DNA from: Lunularia cruciata
Taxonomy: Eukaryota > Streptophyta > Marchantiopsida > Lunulariales > Lunulariaceae
Direction: 5' to 3'
NCBI GenBank assembly: GCA_948567375.1
Contig: OX419761.1
Coordinates: 51,772,501-51,836,500, forward strand
DNA length: 64,000 nt
The translations under genes were made by a program, and so were the position numbers. Of this stretch, positions 46,509 to 56,927 are shown piece by piece. Below the pieces are notes generated by a model. The model searched no databases, was not told the DNA's origin, and was given only the letters and a program-made list of their open reading frames with translations. How positions within the stretch are numbered: position 1 is the stretch's first letter; every line of letters starts with the position of its first letter.

Positions 46509-46897
46509 GGTTCTTGCAACACTCAATTGCTACTATCTACTTCAATACAGGGTCAATATGATCACTCTGGAAGGCACACAAACTATCGGAACTACCATTG
46601 GGACCTCAGAAGCTATCACTCGTTGATAATACTCCTCGCCAAAATTTCTACCCACAAAATCTCTAAACATCACTTTTGGTCTCACTACATAACGGATGTA
46701 CATAACCTTGATGGATTGGATTTGAGAATGAAAAGCTAGGTGCGGGAAATTGTCCTCCTGGTGCATCCATCCCGTCCGCTCTCTAAAGTCCTTCCTAAGT
46801 CTAGCAACTACTCTATGTTCTCCACCTCAAATTACTTAGTTTTAGTAGTTTGTGCTCTTCCAAGAGGGGTGATCCACTCTCTTGGACTAAGACACTT

Positions 46898-46909
46898 GCT
46901 TTGATACCA
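46898..46909 (-). promoter_or_regulatory. Primer-binding site, family C (initiator Met tRNA type)
   Basis: On the minus strand 'TGGTATCAAAGC' lies one base after the 5' LTR. It differs from the common plant initiator-Met site (TGGTATCAGAGC) at one base. Confidence 0.85.
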
Positions 46910-46910
46910 T

Positions 46911-47654
46911 TGTAATGCTCCAAGGACAAGAGAAGAGAGAGAAACACAAATTACACACTCAACATTCGGTCCCCCAAAGGAGCACCTTTTCTTTATTAGA
47001 TAGACAAAGAGGCTCTCCTCCAAGGAAGCTCCACCATAGGATAAGGCACACAGATAGGTGACTTGTCAGCAAGCTCCACCCTTGGATTACTTACTTGGAT
47101 GGGTGACATGTCGGTCTAGGTCCTATTTGGTTGGTCAAACATGCTTTGATCAGAGAGAATCTTTTAGGGAATCTTCCTGTAGGAGTCTCAAAATCACGTA
47201 AGGTACCGTTCAAAAGCTCTCGACAAGACAAACCAGGGAGGAAGGAAGGCCTGCCTACCCTCCATTATGAGGGGGGGGAGTCAGAATATGCACATTTTTT
47301 AGGTTTAATTCATCAGTTCAGGCCTCCAAAATAGCCTTCAAAGATTTCAGGCATATTTTGGTTCCTACTCTATTAGTAGAAGTTCCCTTTTGGTGATACC
47401 TCTTTCTGATCTATTTAGTCCATCATGTGTACCATCCTTCCAAATGTTACCAAACCAATTCTCACCTTTAAATCATATGTCTAGCTATTGGTTCTAAGGT
47501 TCTCAAGTCTATTTTGGTTTTTGCTCTATTACTAGAAGTACTCTTTTGGTGATACTTCTATCTGATCTATTTTGACCATCATGTATAACATCATTCTAGA
47601 TGTTACCAAAGCAAATTTCACATCTAGATCATATGGCTAGCTCTTGGTATTACA
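46911..47654 (-). repeat. Family C 5' LTR
   Basis: 744 bp, closely similar to the 3' LTR, including the 156-bp internal duplication. Differences are scattered substitutions and small indels around the G-rich tract at 47268-47279. Confidence 0.9.
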
Positions 47655-48755
47655 CCTTCACTTGCATATTTTACCTCGTCTGCTCGTAGTACTCGTTGCT
47701 ACTCTTGATTTGCAAGATGTCTTGCTGCTCCTGTGCATCAACATCTCTTCTCAAGTCGGGATGGAAATGAGACACCATCTTATGCCTCTCCGCAGCATTC
47801 AATAGATTCAATCCAAAATAAAAATGGGCTGCAAATGGCACAATGTAATGTGGCGGCAACCTGTCTCACAAAACCCACATCATCTGTCTTGTCCTCTGAT
47901 GGAAACACTTTGCCTAGTTAATTGGCTCTCCTGCAAACATCTTATGGAAGAACACCACTTGGTGCTTCATCACATAAGTCATTCTCTTTGGCTTTAGGAT
48001 TGCCATTAGAGCACTCACAATCCCCCTCTTGATAGGATCCTTATAGCTCTCCACCTTGTAGCCATTCTTCGTGCGCTTTGAAGAGAAAGCATCCCTTACT
48101 TCTTTGGTTTCTTTTGCAACTTCTCCCTTCCCCAAGAATGTGGCACCCTCTTCTACGCTTGCTTCTCTTCCAAGTACTAATCTCCAATCCAAGCCAGATT
48201 TCCTTGCTTCTCTTCTTCTTCAAGGCCATCAAGACACATACTCTCGATGATCTCAATCATGAAACCTAGAAAACTAACATTTTAGTTCCATGCCAAGAAT
48301 GTGATCCAAAGCTTGCTCTGAATTTCAATTCTTGCGATCACATCTAACCTCTAAATCACATGATTTCTCACCGCAAATTTGGAGTTTTACTTCCCACCTC
48401 CCATCTTTCTCTCTTCTACTCTGGGTTGGGGATTATTCTTCCTACTAATTCCTGGATTAACTCTCTTGACTTCCTCTCAACACACCAGCGCATCTTTGAC
48501 TACACTTTCCTTCCCATGATCTCCTAAAGGAGGACTTCTTAACGGCAATGGGAAATTGCTTCTCATTGCTTCATCTTTAGCCCAAATTTTATAGTGTCGT
48601 GCCTTCTTCGTCTTTCTTCAATTTGAGTTTCTACCAAGAAATCATACCTCATGCATGCTCCTATCATTATCAAGTGTCTTTCATGCATATAACCGCCGTT
48701 TTTGAATAGTACCTTCTTGAATGTCTCACCCCAAGAGAAAGTTGTTACACTGTCC

Positions 48756-49447
48756 TATGAGCCGGCTTTTCTCTCACTCAAGATGAACCTCTGATGGCTA
48801 TTATGGTAGCGCACCTTGGACTAAGAAGGCAAGGAACCCCAACTCCATCATACTCCTCCAAGGCTAACACTCCAAGACTCAAGACATTGCTCACTAGAGA
48901 ACTCAATGAGAGAGAGATAGTTGCAAATGAAAAGATGATGAGTACCTCCTCACCCCTTGTTTATATACTTGTGAGATAGTTACGTACCAAAGTTACTAAT
49001 TACCGTAGTAACTCAAGTTACTAGACTAAAAGTCAAGTAAAGTCAAAAAGTAGAAAGGAATATCCATTCACATGGGCATATTCCCCTAAGCATGTGGTCT
49101 TATCTTGACCCAACCACTAAGTCAAGGATTCCTTCACATGGGCTATCCTTGGACTAAAGAAGAATCCAAAATAAAAAGGCTTGCGGGCCCAAGAGTTCTC
49201 AACTCTTTCCTCAAAGCCAAACACCTAGGAATAATACCAAGTCAACACACTAAAATCCAAAATAGTGGTGCTCATCTTTTCTACTTCCTCTAAAGTAAGG
49301 TCCCCTCTATCTTAGATATGACTAACTTTAGCTAACCATGACTAATATAGAACCATCCTTTATCTCTATATAAATAATATCTCTTAAGTACTTGTAATAC
49401 AAAGCTAAGTATCACAATACCACACACATGCAAAAATGGGTGTTACA
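48756..49447 (-). mobile_element. Extra tandem family A LTR
   Basis: 692 bp, nearly identical to the LTR at 49452-50143 and separated from it by only four bases (49448-49451). It shares the same length and the same antisense 62-codon frame residue for residue, and is closer to that LTR than to the element's own 5' LTR at 60382. Its outer flank begins 'ggac' on the minus strand, matching the far flank of the A element (61078). Confidence 0.9.
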
Positions 49448-49451
49448 ATCC

Positions 49452-50143
49452 TATGAGCCGGCTTGTCTCTCACTCAGGATGACCCTTTGATGGCTATTAG
49501 GTCGCGCATTATGGACTAAGAAGGCAAGGAACCCCAACTCCATCATACTCCTCCAAGGCTGACACTCCAAGACTCAAGACATTGCTCACTAGAGAACTCA
49601 ATGAGAGAGAGATAGTTGCAAATGAAAGGATGATGAGTACTTCCTCACCCCTTGTTTATATACTTGTGAAAAAGTTATGCACCAAAGTTACTAATTACCG
49701 TAGTAACTCAAGTTACTAGACTAAAAGTCAAGTAAAGTCAAAAATTAGAAAAGGAATATCCATTCACATGGGCATATTTCCCTAAGCATGTGGTCTTATC
49801 TTGACCCAACCACTAAGTCAAGGATTCCTTCACATGGGCTATCCTTGGACTAAAGAAGAATCCAAAATAAAAAGGCTTGCGGGCCCAAGAGTTCTCAACT
49901 CTTTCCTCAAAGCCAAACACCTAGGAATAATACCAAGTCAACACACTAAAATCCAAAATAGTGGTGCTCATCTTTTCTACTTCCTCTAAAGTAAGGTCCC
50001 CTCTATCTTAGATATGACTAACTTTAGTTAATCATGACTAATGTAGAATCATCCTTTATCTCTATATAAATAATATCTCTTAAATACTTGTAATACCAAG
50101 CTAAATATCACAATACCACACACATGCATAAATGTGTGTTACA
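49452..50143 (-). repeat. Family A copy 2, 3' LTR
   Basis: 692 bp. Starts 'tgtaacacacatttatgcat' on the minus strand after the polypurine tract and ends '...gccggctcata'. A tandem second LTR follows at once. Confidence 0.9.
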
Positions 50144-50158
50144 TTTACCCCCGGACTA
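50144..50158 (-). promoter_or_regulatory. Polypurine tract, family A copy 2
   Basis: 'tagtccgggggtaaa' on the minus strand, directly 5' of the 3' LTR, same as in copy 1. Confidence 0.75.
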
Positions 50159-50190
50159 AGTTTTCACTTTTCCTTAAAGTGAAGGTCTCT

Positions 50191-51047
50191 CTACCTTCTA
50201 TGGTACATCTTCAACTTATCATGGTTAATCCTATCAAAATGTCTTCTTCCAAACTCCTTGAGATCATAGGTGTAATTGCCCCACATCTTCTCTACTATGA
50301 AAGGTCCAAAGTACTTAGGCAAAAATTCTTTTTGCACTCTCTTGAATCGAATGGAATCAATCAACATTACCCAATCACCCTCTTTGAAAGGCTCCACCTT
50401 CTTCTTGCCTTGCTTCTTTTCATAGCTCTCCCTTTTTTTCCTTTGGGCTTGCTCCACTCAAACCATAGCAACTGCTCTTGCCTCTTCCAATTCCATGAGT
50501 TGATCCTTCCTTGACTTCTCTGCATCACCTCCTTGTGCTTTCTTCAATCTCCTATGAATGCTTTGGAAGGTAGGAAGATCAAAGTGAATAGGTAAGGTAG
50601 ACTCAATACCATATACCAATTGAAATGGAGAATGTCCGATGGAAGTCTTCATGGTTGTCCTATACTCCCACAAAACTGCATGAATCCTCTTGTCCCAATG
50701 ATGTTTAGCCCCTTCCATTTCTGCATTTTTGGCCAACATCATGCACAAGGTCTGATTGGTTCTCTCTGCCAAGCCATTGGAATTTGGCTTATAGGATGTA
50801 GTTACTCTATGTGTGATAGAGAAATGTTGTAGCATGGCTGTAGTAATGCTTCTTGTAAACTCTCCTCCTCTATCAGAAACCAACTCCAAAGGGCATCCAA
50901 ACCTAGTGAGTATATGTTCATAAAGAAATCTACCTACTTCATCTTCATTCTTGTCCCTCAATGGTCTAGCCTCAACCCACTTGGTAAGGTTATCAGTAAC
51001 TACCACAATGTACCAATTGTTCCTTGGGATTCTATTGAGAGGACCTA
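50191..51047 (-). pseudogene. Family A copy 2 integrase core and C-terminus
   Basis: It resumes after the F solo LTR with 'GPLNRIPRNNWYIVVVTDNL'. The second catalytic Asp is in 'LELVSDRGGEFTRS' and the Glu in 'YKPNSNGLAERTNQTL'; the first Asp ('WGIDFVG') lies on the other side of the insert at about 54850. The end (50457-50191) has a GPY/F-like 'KYFGPFIVEKMWGNYTYDL' and no chromodomain. All three catalytic residues survive and only a frame break at 50458 is seen, so the gene was probably functional before the insertion. Confidence 0.85.
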
Positions 51048-54000
51048 TGCGACAACCCAGCAAATATCACTTTTGCGGTAATCGGGTAAGTAAAGTTCGT
51101 TCCCGTAGAGATACAAGTAAGAATTGGTCAAATACAAAGCAAAGTAACAATTTCAGTTCTTCTTGGTTGCGTCTTTCATCTCTCAGGTAGAAACCTAACC
51201 TAGAAGAGAGTAACAAGCACTGATTCACAGTCTTGTCACGAAATAACACTCCTTAATCACAAATCCTTCAATTCTTTCCAAACAATCTTGATTGTGATGA
51301 TTCAGGCTCTCCCAAAAACGGCACTTCACTACATAATGACTTTGCCTCAGAATTGTGTTCCACCCCTCCACTAAAGGCACAACGTCCTCGATTGAAATTG
51401 CTTCATATCAACTTTGCACTGCACTCACAAATGTAGAATACTACCAACACTACAATTCCTCTCAGATCTGTCAAGGCATTGCTCCGATTGCACTTCACTC
51501 AAGATCAAAATGAAGATGAAGATCAAGGCTATGGAATCCAACATCCAACAAGCACACTGACTTGCACTTTGAATTTCTCCAAACACTCACAAACACAATC
51601 ACAAAGTTGATACTCGGAATCAAGCTCAAGCGACGAGCACTGCTTCACAGCACTTCGCTTTATCTATTCTTAGAAATTATGAGCACTAAACAACATTTGA
51701 CTGCAAATGCCACTCTTAAGTAGTGAAGCAATTGACAGTTCTAACAACTATACTGTTCTACAACAACTATACTGTTCTACAATAACTCTTCTAACCTGCA
51801 GATCCAAAATGACAATGCACCTCTTCATATCTTCCTCTTCAAATCTCAAAACTGTAACTAATCCGATCCAATGTCTACTTCTTCTTCGGCTTTCAAACCC
51901 GAACCCAAAGTAATCTTACTTCCTAATATTTTGTCCTCGGGTTTCACATCTCCTACTTCATCTACCAATTCTAGCAATTCTCTTTCCTGATCTGAAATTG
52001 CACTAGTGGGTAATCTATCTAACTCATTATCTCCTGACCCACTCTTCTTTAATGTCTCTGATGGTAACTCCAAAGACATTTGGACTCCTATGTTATCTAC
52101 TTCGGGTTTTGCTCTAACATCCCTCCGAAGTTTTTCTAGCTCTATTTTCACTAAGTCTAATCTAATTGAAATGTTATCCTCTACCTCTAAAATCTTTCTG
52201 TCTACTCGAGTTCTGAGACTAATCAACAAGGCGTTCATATCTGTATCCTTTGCTTGTCTTCGCCTCATCTGCTGCACCAACAACTTCAACTCGTGCAGTC
52301 TTGCTTCTTCAATCCGCACGCTGGCTTCTGTTCTCAACATTGCGTTTACCCTGAGGACTATCTCCTTCAAAGGCTCCAACCTTGTCTTCCTTTCTTGTTC
52401 TCGATCTGCAAGCCAGTCCTCTCGGTACATCACCAACTCTGCCTTGAACTCGGCTTTTACCATCTCCTTCTCCTTCTCCTTCTGTACAACCTTCTCCTCC
52501 TAATTACAAAGTAACTCTCGTAATCGGTCTTCTTCTCTGTATCTTGCCGCCAACTCTCATTGCCAGAGTTGCTTCTTCTCTTCCATACTCTCCATCACCC
52601 TATCGAGCTCCTGATCCTTTGCTGCTACTCTCGCCATAGCATGGATTACTTCTACTCTCAAATCAGCAAACTGTTGCTTCAAGATTTCATATTCCGCTAC
52701 TTGTCTCTCCCTTGCTAGGTCACTCTCCTTCACAAGATCCTCTCATAACTTACTTCTCTCTTCAGGTCTTCAATTATCTGACTTCTCTCTACTGCCTCCG
52801 CTTGCAATACTTCCCTTTCCTCCTCACCTTGGATTACACTTTTCTTCAACTCCGAGTTCTCTTCTTCTAATCTCGCCAACACTTGCAATACAGTCTTTAC
52901 CTTTGGACAAGTCGACTACATCTCCTTCTTCTTGTGCTCCAATTTCACCAACAATGGGCACACAATCTCTCGCAGGTACTCCACTCCATCACTGGCAACT
53001 ACTTCCTCCCATGGAGTGGTCTCTCTTCTCACTTTGTGTTCTCTCGATACTCATCTTCTTCTCTGCAGTCTTCGTATCGGAATCAATGCCTCACTTCCCG
53101 AGCTTTCACTTACCTCTTCTTTTGCCTTACTTGGCCCCGCATCACACTTCACCTTACATCTCAAGCAAACTCATTGCTGTACTGCAATTTTCTTCTCCTC
53201 TGGCATAGTTACTTTGTCTTCCAACTGTGTATTGTCTTCGGCTTCCAACTCGGCTTGCACTTCTTCTTTGTATTCTTCAGCCGCTGGCGCCAATGTCATC
53301 TCTCCACCTTCATCACTATCGCTACTCGTACCTCCACTCTGCAATGTTAGCTCAGGCTCCTCCTTGTGTTCCAAGTCTTCAGTTTTGAGCTCGACATCTC
53401 CTTCTGAGTCTTCATCCTCCAGCTCAATCACCACCATACCTCGCCTCGGGTTACTTCTCTACATCTTCTGAGGTTTCTTGCTTTCTTCAGCTTTACCTTG
53501 CTGACCTCTCTTCTTTGTCGGAGTACTTATTGCGACCTCCATGTTCTTCCCTGTCTTTGCGTAGTAGTCGTCGGTGCTCCTGATCTGCAAGATGTACTGC
53601 TGCTCCTCAACATCAACCTCCTTTTGCACATCAGGATGGAAATGCGACACCATCCGAGTCCGCTCCGCCGAGTTCAGCAAGTTGAGCCCGAGGTAGAAGT
53701 GTGCTGCAAACGGCACAATGTAGTATGGAGGTGACCTTTCCCGCAAATTCCACACCATCTGCCTTGTTCTCTCGTGAAAACACCTCACCTAATTGATTGG
53801 TTCTCCTGCAAACAACTTATGGAAGAACACCGCTTGGTGTTTCATCACATAAGTGGTTCTCTCTGGCTTCAGGATAGCCATCAAAGCATTCATGATCCCT
53901 CTCTTCACAGGGTCTTTGTAGCTCTCAACCTTGTACCCATTCTTCGTCCATTTTGATGAGAAGGCATCCCTCACTTCCTGGGTCTCTTGAGCTATCTCTC

Positions 54001-54842
54001 CCTTTCCCAAGAATGTCGCCCCCTGCTCCGAGCTTGCTTCCTTCCAGAGTACAAGTCTCCAATCCGACTCTATCCAGCAAGCTGGATTTCCTTTCTTCCC
54101 CTCTTCCTCGGGTCCATCAAGACACTTACTCTTGATGATTTCTATCATGAATCCTAGAAAACTTACATTCCAGTTCCATGCCAGAAATGTGATCCAAAGT
54201 CCGCTCAAGACTTTGATCCTTGCTATCACGTCTAACCTCCGAATTGCATGATTTCTCATTGTGAATTCGGAGTTCTTCTTCCCTCCTCCCATCTCTTCTA
54301 CCTTCTCGCTCTCTCTCAATTTCACTCTCGCGACTTCTCCCTTGCGCACTAACACAATTCCAACTCTATTTCCCTTCCCACGATCACTTGTAAGACAACT
54401 TCTCAGTGGCAAAGGAAAATTACTTGACCTTTTGTTGTTGCAAGTTCAATTTTTATAGAGTTGCACTTCTTCGTCTTCCGTCACTTTGAGTTTCTACCAA
54501 GAAATCACACCTCCAACATGCACTTGTCACTGTCAATCGACCTTTGCGCGTATGAGCCGCCAGTTTTAAAACGGCTCCTTCTTAAATTTCTCACTCTGAC
54601 GAAAGGTTGTTAGACTGTCTTCCCCTCAGGTTGAGCTCCCCTCGATACAAAGACAATTTACTTTGGGTTGTATGCTGACAAGGCATTTTTGAGTACTTCG
54701 CCTTATGACCCAAAGTCACTTTACTTCGGGTTTCATCCCGAAGACTCTTTTCTTTGCCTTCTTTGGCCATACAGGCGCAATCCAACTTCTCTATACGCCT
54801 CTTCTCCTTTATTTTGAAAAAACAAAAATTGTGGGCACCACA
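51048..54842 (-). mobile_element. Family F solo LTR f, full length (TSD TAGGT)
   Basis: 3795 bp. The minus-strand start is 'tgtggtgcccacaatttttg' and the end 'gggttgtcgca'. Perfect duplications (accta on +, TAGGT on minus) lie at 51043-51047 and 54843-54847. It splits the integrase of A copy 2 at a Gly codon after 'WGIDFV'. It holds the complete U3 ORF (54412-51858) and R/U5, and no pol sequence. This copy defines the F LTR. Confidence 0.93.
51858..54412 (-). pseudogene. F U3 ORF, copy f: about 850-codon protein of unknown family
   Basis: The longest version. The N-terminal domain (about residues 1-310, 54412-53459) has 'FTMRNHAIRRLDVIARIKVL', 'ITFLAWNWNVSFLGFMIEII', 'GYKVESYKDPVKRGIMNAL' and 'VPFAAHFYLGLNLL'. 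A Lys/Arg linker is followed by an acidic Ser/Glu region (53437-53171). The last 400 residues are a Glu/Lys/Arg-rich coiled coil (to 51858). 54412-53171 stays in one frame with two stops; one shift and further stops follow. No signal peptide, membrane segment or enzyme motif was seen. A structural or nucleic-acid-packaging role is only a guess. Confidence 0.75.
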
Positions 54843-56924
54843 ACCTACAAAATCAATTCCCCACTTCTCAAAAGGTCCTAGCAATGGAATTGATCTAAGT
54901 GGTGGAGTGGATGTAGACTTTCTAGCAAAAGCTTGACAAACATGACAAGTTTTGCAATAATCAAGACAATCCTTGAAAATCCCTCTCCAATGGTAACCTA
55001 CAACTAGAATCTTGAAAGCAGTCTCCTTTCCTACAAAGTGTCCTCCACATACTAAACCTTCATGAAACTCCTTTATGAGTAAGATAGACTCTTCCTTACC
55101 CACTGCTCTTTGAAGGAGACCATCTGCTCCTTGGTGAAAAAGAATATCCTCCACCATTGTGTAAGGTCTAGATCTTGCTATTAGGGCCTTCCTCTCCCTA
55201 GCATGCATCCCTTCTGGATAGGTACATCTTGTCACCAAATCCACAATCTCCTTGTACTCCATTGGAACCTCTTGAGTGATTGAGATTGTCATGAGCTCCT
55301 CATCCGAGAAGGAATCATTCACTGGCTCATCTCCATCATGATCATAGGCTCTAGATAACAAATCAGCATTTGCATGTTTCTTTCCTAGCCTATCCTCAAT
55401 GGTGTAGTCATACTCAGACAAGAGTATCATCCACCTTGCTAGTCTCCCTTCAACATTAGGCTTGTTGAAGATGTACTTCAAAGCCTTGTGATCCATGACA
55501 ATGGTGGCTTTCCCTCCAATCAAGTAGTGTCTAAACTTCTTGAGACCAAAGATCACTGCCAACCCTTCTCTCTCCGTGACAGAGTAGTTCTTCTCTGTTG
55601 AAACCATCTGCCTACTAGCATAAGCTATTGGATGATCATGCTCATCTTGGTCTAATTGACTAAGAGTGCATCCTATAGCTACATTAGAAGCATCAGTGTA
55701 GAGGATGAAAGGCTTACTCCAATCAGGTTTAGCAAGAATTGGAGCTACAACAAGGGATTGCTTGAGCTCCTCAAAAGCTTTGAGAGCCTCCTTGTCCTCC
55801 AAAATCACCATGTAATCTACACCCTTCTTCATGAAGACGGTCAATGCATAAGCCTTGTTAGAAAATAAGAAGATGAACCTCCTATAGTATCCAACCATCC
55901 CTAAGAATTGACATAACTTTGTCAAGCTTGAAGGGAATGGAAGGTTTGAGATTTTCCTCACCTTCTTAGGATCAACTACTATTCCATCCTTGGAGATGAT
56001 GTGCCCCAAAAGTAGACCTCCTTCACATCCAAAATTGCACTTCTCTAGGTTGAGTGATGCATTTGCCTCATCCAAGCATTGCAAGACCTTGATTAGGTGC
56101 TCAAAGTGCTCCTCCTTGCTTCCATAGACACAAAAGTCATCAATGAAGTCTCTCACAAATTTCTCAATGAAAGGTTCAAATACCTTGTTCATGAACCATT
56201 GGAATGTGGCTGGAGCATTGCAAAGCCTAAAAGGCATGACCTTGAAAGCCTAAGTTCCCCAAAGTGTGGTGAATGTGGTGAGTTGTTGATGCTCTGGTGC
56301 AATCTTGATTTGGTTATATCCACTATAACCATCTCCAAAACTGTACCTCTCATGACCTGCAACTTCATCCAAGATCTCATCAATGAATGGCAATGGGTAG
56401 TAGTCCTTCTTGGTAACAACATTGAGCTTCTTGTAATCTGCACATACCCAAAGCTTGCCATTCTTTTTCTTCACAATGACAATTGGAGACACCCATTCTG
56501 AATTCTCTACCTCAAAGATAAATCCAACCTCCTTGAGCTTATCAATCTCCTCCTTCACAACCAAAGATATTGGTGGGCTAATGCGGCATTTTTTTTGGCA
56601 GATTGGTCTTGCATGTGATTCAACCTCTTTCTTGTGCTCCTCCAAGGTGACTCTCTTCAAATCCTTGTAACTGAAAGCAAAAACATAGATGAACTTGCGG
56701 AAAATCTCCTCAAATCTCACCTTCTCCTCCTTGGTAACATTTGGGCCATACTTGAGGGTAGCTAACCTTCTCTCTACCTCCTCAAGTGTCAATGGTGATT
56801 TATCTGGGTCCTTCAAAACCTTTGGCTTAGGTGAAAAATCCATAGCACACAAATGATACACATCTGAATTAAATTCAGATTCATCCTCCTTCGTGGAAGT
56901 CTCCTCTTCCATGCTTTTGTCCAC
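54843..56924 (-). pseudogene. Family A copy 2 RT, RNase H and integrase N-terminus
   Basis: RT: 'EWVSPIVIVKKKNGKLWVC', 'DGYSGYNQIKIAPEHQ' (frame 56924-56250), then 'MPFRLCNAPATFQWFM' and the catalytic 'FVRDFIDDFCVYG' (frame from 56237). RNase H: 'LYTDASNVAIGCTLSQ', 'VTEREGLAVIFGL', 'VMDHKALKYIF', 'KKHANADLLSRAYD'. The integrase zinc-binding part has 'HEGLVCGGHFVGKE' and 'CKTCHVCQAFARK' and ends at 'KWGIDFVG', where the F LTR begins. One frame change near 56240 is the only clear defect, and the catalytic residues are intact. Confidence 0.88.
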
Positions 56925-56927
56925 ACC

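Larger units (their letters stand above)
41308..47654 (-). mobile_element. Family C: full-length chromovirus (Ty3/gypsy)
   Basis: 6347 bp with LTRs at 46911-47654 (5') and 41308-42047 (3'), an initiator-Met-type primer site, gag, protease, RT, RNase H, integrase, chromodomain and a polypurine tract. Flanks CCTTT (41303-41307) and CCTTC (47655-47659) fit a 5-bp duplication with one change. It is inserted in the U3 ORF of F LTR e. All domains are present but several stops, frameshifts and an altered integrase residue show that it is not autonomous. Confidence 0.92.
39660..48260 (-). pseudogene. F U3 ORF, copy e, split by the C element
   Basis: The N-terminal domain is at 48256-47655 ('GATFLGKGEVAKETKEVRD', 'NGYKVESYKDPIKRGIVSAL', 'PPHYIVPFAAHFYFGLNLL'). 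After the C element (41308-47654) it resumes with the Lys/Arg linker, the acidic region (41219-40965, 'LDEESKGEAE...') and the coiled coil (40940-40590, 40386-40189 and on to about 39660). The reading direction is the same as the LTR, and the ORF ends upstream of the TATA-like region. Stops and shifts are present but long frames survive. Confidence 0.7.

Noticed and set aside
52006-53471. Ser/Leu-rich + strand frames (165, 155 and 179 codons)
   Set aside because: Antisense shadows of U3 ORF copy f, same reason.
51048-54842. F unit as a stand-alone DNA transposon or a non-autonomous element with TGTG/CACA ends
   Set aside because: Its 5' edge directly follows a polypurine tract of a gypsy element and its 3' edge directly precedes a primer-site-like sequence. 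Together with 5-bp duplications this fits an LTR better than a DNA transposon.
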